A stretch of 64,000 nucleotides of DNA, taken from assembly GCA_023213395.1 (NCBI GenBank), contig CM041465.1:13950001-14014000 (forward strand), given 5' to 3'. This stretch comes from Cycas panzhihuaensis (Eukaryota > Cycadophyta). The notes beneath the pieces were generated by a model that had not been told where the DNA came from, did not search any database, and saw only the letters and a list, made by a program, of their open reading frames with translations. Positions 1 through 12,900 of the stretch are shown here, piece by piece (the first letter of the stretch is position 1; each line of letters starts with the position of its first letter). A program made the position numbers and the translations under genes.

Positions 1-234
1 CTTCTCTTGAGAAGTCTAAGTGTTCCCACCTTTAGGTAGCATGGCATAGGAGGCCTGGTCAATGGGTTTGTTTAACTTGGAAGAGGTTTGGGAAAGCTAG
101 ATCTTTAACTCCTTCATCATGCACTTAAAGGAACACACTATTAAGGTTAAGGGGTCGAAATTCCTATCAATCATACTGGTAGGGGCTTTAGGGGTTATTG
201 TTGGGTTCTTTACTTATGTGAAGGAGGGACTACT
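1..234 (-). pseudogene. G3 gag, C-terminal part left of the Copia-1 insertion
   Basis: Continuation of the G3 gag on the other side of Copia-1. The segment near 90-160 matches the + strand text at about 42645-42705 in the G1 gag (CTCCTTCATC followed by GGGTCTAAA or GGGTCGAAA), in the same order. No intact frame remains. The 62-codon + strand ORF at 119-307 runs into the Copia LTR and is a chance ORF. Confidence 0.6.
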
Positions 235-532
235 TGAAAAGAGTGGATCTATCCTTCATCTTCATATAATAAACACAAAGGTAAGCATGGGAGTAAGAGA
301 GACTTGAGAGAAGGAGAGTAGCTCTCATAAAATAGGGAGGTAAGAATGAGCCTCCTCCATTAAGCTTTTACTTTTATATTGAGAGAGGGAGCATTACAGT
401 TAGGTGAAATGAAATTACACATAATGCATATGAAAGTGCATTTCACTTAAGTGATCTAATTTAAAGTTCATTTAAGACCCCTTTTAGAAATAATCAACTA
501 ATGTAATAACCTTGTGATATTAACCCTTTTCA
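235..532 (-). repeat. Copia-1 3' LTR
   Basis: 298 bp, TG...CA, aligned along its whole length with 7643-7940 and with the Copia-2 LTR at 49768-50065. A TATA-like box (AATATAAAAG on the - strand) lies at 371-380. The right end is followed directly by the polypurine tract. Confidence 0.9.
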
Positions 533-533
533 A

Positions 534-544
534 TCTCTCCCCTT
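534..544 (-). other. Polypurine tract of Copia-1
   Basis: On the - strand AAGGGGAGAGA lies one base from the 3' LTR, the expected place for second-strand priming. Confidence 0.8.
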
Positions 545-2618
545 AATGGTAAAATATCATTTCATCCTATTTTATTCTATCCTATGAGATCTTCATTTAA
601 GCCTCTTACAAAGTAAACTACTATGACACTTTTGTGAAAAACCTTTATAGGGAAGAAAACCCATAGATTTTCTAATCTTCTAACCTAGTTCATGTGGCTC
701 TTTAAATGAAGCTAGATATCCAATTAATACAATGAATTTTATAGCTGAAATCTATTGAGTTTTCTTATACAACTTGGTCATCCCCCATGCCCTTTCAGGT
801 TTTCATAGGTTCTAATTTTCCAAAATGATACAACCCTTATCCTTTCATACCCATAAGGGGTTTTCATGAATGGGATAGAGCAGAGACTTACTCTTGTCTT
901 TCCACGCCTACAAGGGGTTTTCATGAATGAGAGAGAGTATTATAGTCCTATTGTCATCTCCTTCAATCAGTCAGAGATGGAGGCCTTAAGGCTAAGTTAC
1001 TTTTGGAATTATTCAAACTTCATCGGCTTTAATGGTTTCATGAAGATATCAGCTACTTGATCTGCTATGGGGTAGTAATCTAGTTGAATTATGCTATCAT
1101 AAACTAGTTCTCTAATGCTATGGACTTTCATACTTATATGTTTGGTATGATCATGAAATATAGGATTTTTAGCAATTTGGATTGTAGATTGATTATCTAC
1201 ATATAAGCTAGTAGAATTTATTTGGGTGGCATTTAATTATTCAATAATTTTTTAAGCCATATCATCTCCTTGCCTGTCTTAGAAGCAATAATATATTCAA
1301 CTTTGATAGTTGAGTCTACAACTATCTTCTATCATTTGGATCTCCATGATATTGGTGCTATTCTAAGAAATGTTATGTACCCAGATGTAGATCTTCCTAT
1401 GTCTTTATCTTTGGCAAAGTCTAAGTCTATATATACATAAAGTTTAAATTTTACATTAGGTTCATACAATAGACCATATTTGCTAGTCGTCTTCAGGTAC
1501 CTCAACACTCGTATTGTAGCTTTCTAGTGATTCTACATAGGATTTATCATGAATCTTATAAGAATGCCAATAAAGTGTGTAATATCTAGCCTTGTGTTAG
1601 TAGTATAGATGAGACTACCTACAAGTTGCCTATAGAGTATTACATTTGCCTCCCTACTATCACCATTAGCTAAGAGTTTAATATTAGGTTCAATAGGTGT
1701 ATCCACGGGTCGAGCACCTTCTAACTGAAACTTTGTTAGAAGATCATTGGTATATTTTTCTTAGGAGAGAAAGATTTTGCTATTCTTTTGAGTTACTTCA
1801 ATTCCCAAATAATATTTCATCAACCCAAGGTTATACAATTTAAAAGTTTTAGCAAGGTCCTATTTTAGCTGGCTAATTACTTGTTCACTATTCCACATTA
1901 TTACCATATCATCCACAAAGATTAAGAAGTAAGTGAATTTATCATTTTGGCATTTGATGAATAATATTGCATCAATATCTTCATAGTCACAAACCTCATA
2001 TCTAAGTTACCTTATTCTTTTAGACGACTTAATAAACCAAGCATGAGGGGCTTGTTTTAGGCCATATAAGGACTTTCTAAGCCTTTAACCCTTATGCTCC
2101 TGACCTATAATCTCGTATCCTTCTGGCTAAGCCATGTAAATTTCTTCTTTAAGGTCCCCATTGAGAAAGACAGTCTTAACATTGAGTTGGTAGATTTTCT
2201 AATCCTATTGAGCAACCTGGGCTATAAGAGTTCTGATTATAGGCTACTTAGTTATAGGAGCAAAGATTTTAGTGTAGTCAATGCCTTTCTTTTGCATGAA
2301 TCCTTTTGCTACTAACCTTGCCTTATATTTTTCTAGGGTGTCATCTAATCTGTACTTCTTTTTGAACACCCATTTATTTTGAACTATCTTTCTTCAAAGT
2401 GGTAGATTAATAAGCTCCTATATACCATTCTTGATAAGAGATTGGTACTCTCCATTCATGGTATTTCTCCAAGCTACATGCTTTATAGCTTCTTGGTATG
2501 TTAGGGGCTCCTCATTAAGAGTAAGGTGTAGTTCTACTAGTTCAAACTCAACGAAAATTGATTCATGTATCCTTGTTCTATAGGCACTTCTAATGCCAAT
2601 TTTTCCTACCTTATCTAG
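545..2618 (-). pseudogene. Copia-1 reverse transcriptase and RNase H (broken)
   Basis: Reverse transcriptase and RNase H copy element RNA into cDNA. On the - strand the copia RT catalytic motif reads FVDDM near 1905-1925. The RNase H C-terminus, with the conserved QVADIF stretch, lies near 1035-1060. The upstream end of RT is near 2300-2600. No open frame longer than about 70 codons survives, and stops and shifts occur throughout. The same region in Copia-2 (50078-51384 plus 58111-58985) aligns base for base. Domain identity is clear; function is lost. Confidence 0.85.
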
Positions 2619-4012
2619 TCACATGTCCTTGTGTAGTTGGTAGGCTTCACAAAAACCTTGATTTGGGAATGAGGTTTTCATTTCTAAAACCTCTTGGTCT
2701 TCATTTTGATCTTGAAAAGGATTATGTGAAATATTTAGCATGGAGGAAGTTGATGGTGCTAGAGAAGATGAGCCAGCTATTGATGTTGGAGAAGATGGTC
2801 CTTCTACTATGGCTTTGCCTTTAACAACTTGGCTATTTGCAAATGATGGTGTTAGATGTGTACACATTGACTGGAAGTCACAACTTGTATCCTTTAGGGC
2901 TTCATTATTAAATTCCAATATTTTGAGCAACTATTAAGCATCTCCTCCTCTAAATTTTAGAATTTGTACATCAAATTCAGTAGCACCATTAAATTAGTAT
3001 GAAGGTATTTTGGAGTTAAGTCTAAGTAATTGATCTTCGGTCTCTATAAAGATAGCATCTCTAATGATGATAATTTTGCATTGTGAAGGTATAAAAACCT
3101 TGTACCCCTTTTTGTCTATAGGGTATCTGATAAAGATGCCTTTCAGGGCTCTATCTTGGAGCTTATTTTTGTGTTCCTCTAGAATGTGAGCATAACAAGT
3201 AGAGCCAAAAATTCTAAAGTGGGAGATAGAGGGGGTTTGTCCATACCACATTTCATGTGGAGAGGGGTCAAGCTTGGAGGGACTAATAGTACTGATGTAG
3301 TACATAGTAGTCTAGATAGCCTCAGTCTAAAGATAGATAGGGATATTCTTATATACCAGCATAGCACAAGCCATGCTTATGATGGTCATATTCATTTGCT
3401 TAACAACTCTATTTTACTAGGGTGTACCTGCAATAGTGGTCTGATGTTTAATTCCATGATGACATAGGTACAATTCAAATTTATTAGACTTATACTCACC
3501 TCCATTGTCAGTCCTAAGTATTTTGATCTTAAATCTAGATTCATTTTCCACACAGGCCTTGAAAGCTTGAAACATAGAAAATCTTTATCTTTCTTAGCAA
3601 GAAAAGCAACCCATACTTTCTTGGTAAAATCATCAATGAAAGTAATATAGTACCACTTCTATTTGAGAGAAGGGATAGACATAGAACCATATATATCTAA
3701 GTACACAAGCTACAAATATTGGCTAGATTTTCACTAACTATGAGAAAAGGGTTATCTTTAAGATTTGGTAATGATACATGCTTTATATTTGAAGGGCTTA
3801 GAGGAGAGCCTAGGCATACCAAGAAGAGTGGCATGTAGTTCTCTTAAATGATCAATTTTTATATGGCCCATATGAGCATACCATAGGGCTGCTTGGGACA
3901 ACATTTGAGGAGTTAAGGTTGTGGTAAAAATAGAGTCATCATCAACATAGTTAGCTTCAAATGATGGTATGCTAGTTAGGAAAAAAAGGTTATCATCAAG
4001 AATTTCAGTCAT
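2619..4012 (-). pseudogene. Copia-1 integrase and integrase-RT linker (broken)
   Basis: Integrase inserts element cDNA into the genome. An open stretch of 84 codons (3758-4012) holds the GAG-pre-integrase zinc region, with HMGH-like and C-rich remnants. Another of 103 codons (2994-3305) holds the copia integrase C-terminal block with the recognisable FGSTCYAHI and KGIFIRY motifs. The segment 2619-2930 is the Ser/Pro-rich linker before RT. The part between 3305 and 3758, where the catalytic core should lie, is frame-shifted and I could not read a clean DDE triad. The + strand ORFs over this stretch are shadows. Confidence 0.8.
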
Positions 4013-4289
4013 AACTATAACATCTAAAGGAGGGTGAATGACACAATGAGTTTGATTATTTGTAGTTACATTGAGATCAGAACCATGAGAGACAAGGGTG
4101 GATAGGAAGAGTAGGTTCTTATTTAGAGAAGGAATATATAAAGCATCAATAAGGTTAAAATTTGGAAGGCCTGGGAGTTTCAGGCAAATAGTTCCAATTC
4201 CTTTGACTCGATGAGATAATTTGTTAATTATTTATACAATACCACAAACTTTAGAGTCAAAATCTTAAAAGAACTGGTAATGACAAGTC

Positions 4290-5530
4290 ATGTGTTATGT
4301 TGCTCCAGTATCCATGATCCAAGATGAAGTATTTGAGGTGGTACTATTTGCAACTCCAAGTGGTGAAGGTAAAAGTGAATAAGTATAGCCACAATAAGCC
4401 TCAATATACTTAGTAGATCTATCAACAACATTTGATGAAGTGGTCCCAATTCTTTGAAGGTACGCATAAGCAAATTGTATTCCACCAAAAGTATCTTTAA
4501 ACGAAGTATTATAAACATTATGTAAACCATGGCATTGTTGATAGCTTGGTAGTTTATTGGTGGTAGTTCTATAATTTTTGACATAGTATCCTTTCCTATT
4601 ATACCTTTGGCACACAATTATTTGATTTCTAGTCCCATAAGATGTATTGGACTAGTTGGATTATCTTTGACTACTAGATTTGGGTCTAGGTTGATTATTT
4701 TGGCCTCATCCTTGAGTCTGTTTTTGTTGAAGTTGAGGAGCCTTTTGACTAAGAGGATGTTGTGCTTGTTGTCTACCTTCGCCTCTTCCATATGAATTAC
4801 CACCTCTGTAAGAGTATTGACCTTGATGTTTGGTATAAAAAATATTTTCTTCCACTTCAAAAGCAACATTAGTTGGATCAAATATATTGGCAAAGTTGGT
4901 ATCAAAGTTCTTATCAAATTCAATGAACTTATTAGCAAGATTCTCAAAGTTTAAGATCTTCAAAGTGCCACTAGATTGAAGACTTCCCAGTAGATTTTTT
5001 TAATATTGGATATGGATACATGACTGAATCAAGAAAGCCCATGTAATGCATTAAGTTTTGAAATCTTTATTAATGGATTGCTTGATTGGATGAAGGAGAT
5101 TTATTATCCAACTTACGTATCCTTTCTACATTTTTAATTTATTCATCTTTAGCCCTAAGTGAACAAATCCTATGTCTGATTTAGTATCAAAGTTCTTCTT
5201 AAGAACTTTAAGAACTTTCCATGCTATATCATGTACAGCTTCATTAATGAGATTATGCAGGCAATAATCAGTGGCAAGAAGTATCCCCACACAGATTTTA
5301 TCATCATTAAGTTCCCATTAGTATTTAGCTATAACTATAGTGGGAGCAGTTAGAGCACCTCCTCCAAAAGCAACTGAGGTAGTTGTAGCTACAACAGATG
5401 GTATAGGTTACAAGTGATCTCTCCAAAGACCTTCATACTTTACAACATTTCTAATACTAGTGAACCACATGCCCTAATTTTCTTTCCCTTTTATAATGTA
5501 GTTTACATTTTGCTTGAACTATGAAGACAT
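4290..5530 (-). pseudogene. Copia-1 gag and protease (broken)
   Basis: Gag starts at an ATG at 5530 (- strand) after a 2.1-kb leader and decays quickly. The C-terminal part is open at 4706-4963, followed by a degenerate CCHC knuckle at about 4560-4612 (CQRYNRKGYYVKNY, second Cys replaced). The retropepsin active site then reads WIMDTGAT at the end of the frame at 4295-4615. The short spacing of zinc knuckle, protease and integrase is normal for copia. Stops and shifts separate the pieces. Confidence 0.8.
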
Positions 5531-5692
5531 GGTGTCTTTTGAGAAGGGAAGAAATAAATAAGGGACTATAAAAGTGATGGTAATAAATGACTAATCACTG
5601 TTTACAAATGGGAGATATAATGAAATAGTGTAGAAGAAGGAAGAAGAAGTGAGAATGGTTGCTTAAAGATAAAGGGAGCAACTTAGAGAAAA

Positions 5693-5892
5693 GTCACCAA
5701 CACTTGTCACAAATATTAACCTGATGTAGCAAGAATATGAGAAGCACTATGATGAAAATTAGCCACTAACACTTGTGGCAAATATTAACCCGACACAGCA
5801 GGAATATGAGAAGTACTATAATGAAAATTGGCCACTATTACTTGTGGCAAATATTAACCTGATGCAATAAGAATATGAGAAGCACTATGATT
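5693..5892. repeat. Three tandem 69-bp units
   Basis: Units start at 5693, 5762 and 5831. Each contains CACTTGT..CAAATATTAACC and AATATGAGAAG. Differences between units are mostly C/T and G/A. Confidence 0.85.
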
Positions 5893-6562
5893 ATTATTAC
5901 ACTATGGATTATTTTTTATAAATAAATAAGTGATCAATATACAAGATTGTAGGCCAATATAGAAGTTGATATCATTGGGTATACATAACTTGAAACTCAA
6001 ATGTAGGATACAAAATCAACCCAATAACCTCTAACTTATGCCCAATATGTAGTTGAGGTTGTTGAAGGTATTCTTAAGATTATAGTAGAATTAAGTTATC
6101 CTTCACCCATGATACCCACAATTATGCTTGGTGATGAAATCTAAGTCACAATGGATCCTAGGTACTCCTAATCCTCACCCAGTTCACTAATGAGTAGCTA
6201 TATACCTCCTCTAAAGAGTGGTACATGCATACCCATGGCTATGATGGATATTAGATTGGGTATATTTTAATCTTATATTTAAAGTTTCAGTTTTACCAAT
6301 TGGTTATCAGGATGATCTGTGATTGAGGCACAATGGTATGGCTAACTAAACCTCACCAATATTCTGGTTCAGTCTAGTCCCAATTTAAAACCCACATCTC
6401 CTTTATGGCACAACATTCTTCCAACCAAGGTATCTCAACCTTGGCAATTATGTGAATAGGTACAATATGGGAAGAAATAATGTACGTGATGCATTCTTTT
6501 TTAGAAGAGTGAAAAGATTATCAAATTTACACCAAACATACATATAACTGAAAAATAGAATG

Positions 6563-6634
6563 CTTGCTTGGAGTGTTTTTGGAGTGCTTACTTGGAGTGT
6601 CTTTAGAGTACTTAATTGAAGTGATTTTGGAGTG
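6563..6634. repeat. Three tandem 24-bp units
   Basis: Units start at 6563, 6587 and 6611, with the pattern CTTRCTTGGAGTGTYTTTRG. The period is a multiple of three, so the - strand reads as a short repeated peptide, but there is no other sign of coding. Confidence 0.75.
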
Positions 6635-7628
6635 TTGAAATGTAATGTTAATAAGTGAGTGAGGACAAGGATATTGATCTGATCCAAGTGTTTTTTTACT
6701 CACTTTTACAATGGGCTTTTAAGCCTTATAAAAAGAAGGAAGAAAATTTCTTCACTTTTTTCTTTTTTTTAATACAAAAAAAAAAGTCTTCACTAAATCA
6801 ACAATAATTTTCTCCTGCGATAACAAAATTGAGTGATAATTTTTGTGCTACAAACTAAACTTAGGGCTTCATCTTAAGGAAGTAGAATTATTTCAAAATA
6901 CCTTCTGGAAAATTTTTGGCAGTCCCACAAAGTTAGGAGTATATATTTTTCTAGAATTTTTATTAAAAATAACTACTATTCACTAAAACAACTATAACTT
7001 TCTCATACAACATCAAAATTGAGTGAAATTTTTGTGCTAAAAAGTAGACTCAGAGCCTCATCTTTAAAAATTCAAATTGGGTCAATTAGATCTCTATAAA
7101 ATATTTTACAGACCTATGAACTTTAGTAAGCAAATTTTATTTCTATAGAAATTTTAGCTTGCTAATATCTCATTAACACATGATACCATATAAAATTTTC
7201 ATCATTTTTTGATCACTAGGATCCCAATATGGGTAAGGTGAGAGCATATAATGATGGATATTTTAAATGGCTCCAATTTTTTTTTTTAAATGGGTAAAAC
7301 CTCCCCTTATAATTATTCTTCTAAAAGCTGGAAAAATTTCGACAGCATTTCCCCTTATTAAATGGATAAAAAGAGGGGAAAGAAAATAAGAATGAGATAG
7401 CATAAATGGCCACCAAAGGACTGAAATCCTTAGGCCTTACAACTCCTTGTATTATACTTCCAAACTTGCAAAAGAGAAAGGGAAAGTAAATAATACAAAA
7501 CATGCTATGATAATGACTTGAAAATATTTCTAAATCCACTTTTACAATCTCCTTCACCACATGGATTATGGTGGAGAAGAAAGTGATAGCTCTATTGTAA
7601 GTGTAAGTGAGGAATATAAAGGAAGTAA

Positions 7629-7640
7629 GCTCTAATACCA
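7629..7640 (-). other. Primer-binding site of Copia-1 (initiator Met tRNA)
   Basis: On the - strand TGGTATTAGAGC, one change from the usual plant initiator-Met primer site TGGTATCAGAGC, two bases inside the 5' LTR. Confidence 0.9.
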
Positions 7641-7642
7641 CA

Positions 7643-7940
7643 TGAAAAAAATGGATTTATCCTTCATCTCTATACACTAAATACAAAGGTAAATGTGAGA
7701 GCAAGAGAGACATGAGAGAAAGAGAGTAACTCTTACAAAATGGGGAGGTAAGAATGAGCCTCCTCCATTAAGCTTTTACTTTTATATTAAGAGAGGGAGT
7801 ATTAGAGTTAGGTAAAATGAAATTATACATAATGCACATAAAAGTATATTTCACTTAAGTGATCTAATTTAAAGTTTACTTAAGACCCTTTTTAGAAATA
7901 ATCAACTAATGTAATGACCTTGTGACATTAATCCTTTTCA
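7643..7940 (-). repeat. Copia-1 5' LTR
   Basis: 298 bp, TG...CA, homologous over its whole length with 235-532. The primer site lies just inside it. Confidence 0.9.
7779..7788 (-). promoter_or_regulatory. TATA-like box in the Copia-1 5' LTR
   Basis: AATATAAAAG on the - strand, also present in the Copia-1 3' LTR (371-380) and in the Copia-2 LTR (49904-49913). It is the likely core of the element promoter. Confidence 0.5.
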
Positions 7941-7945
7941 CTACC

Positions 7946-9790
7946 TCGTGACAATGTGTCTAACTTAGGGGATTCTTGAGACCAACTTGGATCTCAATAG
8001 CCTTTAATACCAAGCATTTAGATATTATAGAATCACATGTCATTACCCCCATCTTAAGGACTTTAACATAGACTTTGCGATGAAGGTTGTTCACAAAAAT
8101 ATCTCATTTTAGTTCCTTAGGCAACGTGGCCTTGGAGGAATAAAGTAGGTCATGAAATCACCTAACAAAGTCATGATTAAGCTCATTATGACCTTGTTTA
8201 AGAGAAAGTGGGGATTTAACCCTACTTTCAAATGGGTGAGATATGTCAAAGTAATTGATGAACTCATCTACAAGTTTCTAAAAAGTATGAATGAAATGAG
8301 TAAGGACATGGTAGAACTACTTAAGGGCATTTCTTCATAGAGATCTAGGAAATAGTTTCATAAGAATGTGACTGTAGGCCCAATAGTCAATACATGACAT
8401 GGAAAATCCATTAATATGCTTAGTTAGGTCTTGCGATGAAGTGCTATCAAATTTGGGTACCTTAGGAGGGTGAGGTGGTAGGTTAGTCCTAAGGTCCTTA
8501 ATCAAGAGAGGGGTTGACCTATAGTCAACAAAGGGACAAGCCCCTAGTTGAACTAACGGGTCAACTCAAGGTAAGGGAGTAGGCAGGTATAGATACCAAG
8601 CTCTACCATAAGGAAATTAGGTGTATGAAGGATAAGAATTCCTACTTATTTGGTGGAAAAGGGCCATCCCCATTTGTGGGTAGGTTAGATAAGAGGAAGT
8701 TGGTTAAGGAGGTCTTATTCAATCTTGGGGATATGCCCCTTACTGGGGTGATACATGAGAATAAGAGCCATGAGGGTAAATAGACCTCCCTTATAAAGGG
8801 ATCATGTACGATATCATACATATAGGTAATGATGCAGAATAAGGAATGGGGTTCTTCTCATATGGTCCTCTTATAAGAGGTGCAACTCCATAAGGATGGC
8901 CAGGATCCACCCTGTAGGTAGGAAGAGGGTTAGGTCCTTAGTGCCCCCAAGGCTGGGATGTGTACCATAGGGGTACATAGAGGGATGGGTCCATGGATCA
9001 TGGACAAGGGAATTTGGGGACGGGTCCTTCGTGTCTTGAAGAATGGGAATATGAGGGCACTCTTGGTTGAGTGAAAGGGGTATGTAACATGGTAGGTTGT
9101 GGCACAGTTGTTTGGCTTAGAAGAGGTATGCTCAATATAAACTAGGATATCAACATGCCTTAGGATGCCCCTTAAGTAAAGGGAGCACCCATAGATGAGG
9201 AGACTACTGGAGGAGGTCCTACCAATGGTGAAGGAAGAGGTTGAGATGAAGTGAAGGGTGCATATATGAAAGAAGGCAGGGCAACACTATGAAGGAGGCT
9301 CTCTAACCACTTTGGGGCTGGTTGGGCACCCATAGATTTGAAACATTATTACAAAGATTCTATTGCATTTATAAGAGGAGTTCCAGCCTACTCATATAAG
9401 GTAGATGGTAGATGGCTCCTTGGGCTAGGCAGAACTTAAGGGTCACTCCTCATGGATTCTCTCACTAGGATGAGAGTAATCCATGGGATAGGAGGCTCCT
9501 ACATCATGCATAATATAGGAATGAAATTCTGGATGGGCTTGATCATTCAGGTAGTACATGGGATCCTCACCTTCTTTGGCAAGATCTTAAAGGGTATAAG
9601 AGATTTGAGGTTGGAACTCAAAAACATAAGTGTGATATACCCAGTCCAAAGAAAAGCCCTCCATTTTCAATTTAGAATTAGATGAGGGGACAAAAGAATA
9701 AAGGAGCTCTTCCACTATGGGGAAAAGGCTATACAAGTAATGAGAAAAATGTTGCATTCATACCTTGCCCAACAAACTATGGAAGGGGAA
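7946..9790 (-). pseudogene. G3 gag, main part (broken)
   Basis: Gag forms the particle that packages element RNA. Read on the - strand, the segment 8390-7946 aligns with the G1 gag core. It contains CIDYWAY, ALK.FYH, LVDEFINYFD, SLKQGH and FHDLLYSSKATLPKELK with stops between, in the same order as residues encoded at 43215-42830 in G1. The 5' part (8400-9790) corresponds to the Pro/Gly-rich N-terminal half of G1 gag and is only visible as similar low-complexity text. Copia-1 interrupts the C-terminus. Confidence 0.75.
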
Positions 9791-9895
9791 GAGAAAGTAA
9801 TTTAGTATGATATGTTGAAGTTACCCAACACACTAGAAGAATGATAACTAGAAGGAAGTTGTTCTCAGAAACTAAAGGGATGTCAAGTTTCCTAA

Positions 9896-9920
9896 CTGGC
9901 ATTCTCCAGTATAGTTGCTA
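9896..9920 (-). other. Primer-binding site of G3
   Basis: The + strand text CTCCAGTATAGTTGCTA next to the LTR matches the G1 site at 44674-44691 (CCCCAGTATGGTCTCCA) in position and pattern. This is the class of primer site I recall from Tat-lineage gypsy elements. Confidence 0.6.
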
Positions 9921-9921
9921 G

Positions 9922-12900
9922 TGGAATCGCACCTATAGGGATAAGAGGATCTATTACACTTTGACTAGATGTAAAGGCCTAGAGGCATAAGATAGGTCAA
10001 AGTCACCCTTGAAGGGTATCCATATGTCAAAATGTAGGATTCAAGGAATACAACAATGCATAGCCTCTCTTTACTATAAGGGATTGGAAATGATAGAAAA
10101 TAATGAGGAGGGATGGCATCCTTAGGATTTTGAGTAGCCTAATTAAGGCTCTCCTATCCTTAGAGGGAAAAGAAGAGGTAAGGGATTCCCTTTTAGAAAG
10201 GGAAATGAGAGGGAATGGGCCCCTTTCAGAAAAGGAATCAAGATAGGAATAAGGTAAGAAATAATAACTTTTTGAATGGTTTGCTTATGTTCTCAAGGGT
10301 TATCTTTAGAGTTTGGGGTTTTGGGTGCAAAGAGAAGAAGAAGGAGAGAATGTTACAATTATCTCTCATTGGTTAGGTTTCTCTTTTTAATGCAATAGGG
10401 AAGTCTAAATGGTTTGTTTATTTAAGTTGCATAAGAGGAGCTTTGCTTTGTTGTCAATATGAAATGTTTCTTGTGTAAAGGTCAATATGTATTTTCATGT
10501 AAATAATTAACAATGCAATGTGGAAAATAAAGTAAAAGTTTACATGCCCTTACACCTCTCTCTCCTTCTCTTTTAGATGATTTAATCATACCTAAGAATT
10601 GCAATAGAAGAGGAAGGGGAATGATGTAAATCCTTTCCTTTGATATTTTCTTCTATTTATGCAAAAGGAAATATGTTTGTTTTTTTTTTATGCAAATACA
10701 CATGCAAGTGAGAACTTTCATACTATGCTTATTTTATAAGAAGAGGAAGGAAAAGAAGAATGTATGTCTAAACACTATATGCTCTTTTTCTATCTTCTCA
10801 TGAATGAACAAGTTTATGCTCTATGCAATGCAACTTTCCACCTTCACCCTGAAGCAATCAATGCATTAAATAAAAAGGGAAGAAGGAAGGAAAGTGGGAA
10901 TGGAAAAGAAGGAGTGCACTCAGCTAAAGATGTTTGATGTCGATCTTGATGTGATCCTTCTTGCTGCTCCTCAATTACTAAGAAAGTCACATTTTGTTGT
11001 TGAGAGTGTTGTCAAAGATGGGAGGGGATTCCTTACCTTCCCCAATTATCTAATTCAACTAATATAAAAATGGAAGAAAAAAGAGGAATGAACATAAAGT
11101 ATACTTAAAATAGAAATGATGTTACCTCTTTGTAGGGTGTCGCCTTACTTCCAAGAGGAAATCCTCCACCTATACAACAAGAGGAACAACCTTTCTATAA
11201 GCAAAGATATATATATCTATATATCTATTCTTTCAATAAAATGTCATTAGTAGGTTTATTTCTAACATACAACAATAAAATAAAAGTTAAATATTATTTT
11301 TCTTGCTTCCAACCTCGCTATGCAACTATTAAGAGAAATGGGAAGAAGAGGAGAAGGGGGTTGCCTCGAGATGGCAGAGCTCCTATATAGGGTAGTGTCT
11401 CCCAAATAACTATAGGTATCTCACACTTAGGTGATAATTTGGTTTGGTATTTTAAGGTAGGATATCAAATCAGACAAGTATATTATAAGTTTCACAATAA
11501 AAATGTAGCACAAGCTATGATAAGATGCTTTATAACTTGGGGGAGGGGGTTACTCAAGTGGAAGATGGAATTTAGAGTCAGAACTTAGGACTATTGATCT
11601 TGCTACAATCTCCCTTGGCTAGTCAAGCACTCCACCTACCATTAGCTAGTGATTTTGAGGGTGAAACAATTATTTTTATGGTAAAAAGGAGGTGTTACCT
11701 CCAAGTTTACATAAGAAAATCTACTGAATGTTTATGAAATTGGCTTTAAACCATAAAACCAAAAAAATGCATAGAAAATGGTGAGATAAGCATGGAAAAA
11801 TGAGGATGTTGAGAAGAAAAACTAAACTAAAATGGGCTTACCCATTGAGAGGAGGAGTATGTTGATGAAAGTTGAAGCTTTGTTCTATAAAAACCACTTT
11901 TAGAGGGGAAATTTATGCTTTATGGTGAGAATGAGTCTCCTTGGCTACTTTGGTAGCTTGGGGAGGTCCTTTAGCTTCCATAAGGCTAATTTTCTCTTCC
12001 TTTAACTATCAAAAGTCTGATTTTTTGGCTTAGATTATGATAGTATACCAAAATTATGAGAAAGTTGCTTGAAAGAGAGCTCCAAAGTGAAGAATTATCC
12101 TCTATAATGATTTCAAAATTTGGATTTTGAGTTATAAAGGCATCTTAAGACCATTAGGCCCTGATTTAGGCTAGTCTTGAGGCTAAATATCATGTTAGGC
12201 TTACATTAAATGTGATTTTGAATGTTACAACCTACATTTAAACTCATAACAGTTGCACTGCAAATATATAAGTGGCACCATGAATATTTTCACTAAGCAC
12301 AATAATCAAAGTGGGGTGAGTAAAAATCAATGCAAAGTAGAAATAAAGCCATAAATTTTATAAAAATTAATAAAATCTTAATAAATATCAGTAAAAAGAG
12401 GAGGGAAACTCATCTGGGCCTAAAATTCCTCCCTAAGGGTCAATAAATCAAATCCGGGTTGTTTATAAGTTAAAAAGTGGTAGAAACATATGAGAAACTC
12501 ATTGAAATGAGTCAGAACTCATTGAACGGATGGTAATTAAGGATGTTGGGGTATAAACAAATCCCAAATAGTTAACATTAATGAAATTTACAAGAAAATC
12601 TCATACATAATGAGTAATAAGGGTCATCTTTCCTCTAGGGACCTCAACAAAGCATCCTTGGCATACTAAGGGAATAAATGAGGCATAATAAGAGGGGAAA
12701 AGATGATACATGAGGGAACAAAATAAGCCATGAATCATACAAACTAAGTTATAGAGGCATGTGGGGGACTTATTACCAATTGGGTCTTACCACGAGAGCT
12801 CAATGGTTCTTTTAGACCTGAGTCATGGTTGTTATAGGTAGAAAACATACATAGGTAAGGTGATTAAGCAAGCAATCCAAGCAATCACGTAATCAATCAA

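Larger units (their letters stand above)
5531..7628 (-). other. Copia-1 untranslated leader with internal repeats
   Basis: About 2.1 kb between the primer site and the gag ATG, with no coding signal. It holds three tandem 69-bp units, three 24-bp units and a diverged direct duplication (about 6784-6900 against 6990-7080, sharing AAAATTGAGTGA and TTTTTGTGCTA). The dimerisation and packaging signal would be expected here. Confidence 0.6.
235..7940 (-). mobile_element. Copia-1: full-length Ty1/copia retrotransposon, decayed
   Basis: A complete but mutated 7.7-kb copia element on the - strand. It has two 298-bp LTRs, a polypurine tract beside the 3' LTR, an initiator-Met primer site beside the 5' LTR and the order gag, protease, integrase, RT, RNase H. 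That order, with integrase before RT, is diagnostic of Ty1/copia. The flanks are CTACT (230-234) and CTACC (7941-7945), a 5-bp target duplication with one change. It sits inside the G3 gag. A second copy of the same family starts at 49768. All protein domains contain stops or frameshifts, so the copy is not autonomous. A 2.1-kb leader with internal repeats separates the primer site from gag. Confidence 0.9.

Noticed and set aside
3186-3467. 93-codon + strand ORF, with a similar one at 59409-59705
   Set aside because: Both are antisense to copia integrase. The recurrence reflects two copies of the same element.
7629-7640. tRNA-like sequence (also at 57045-57057)
   Set aside because: These are 12-13 base primer-binding sites complementary to the 3' end of initiator-Met tRNA, not tRNA genes.
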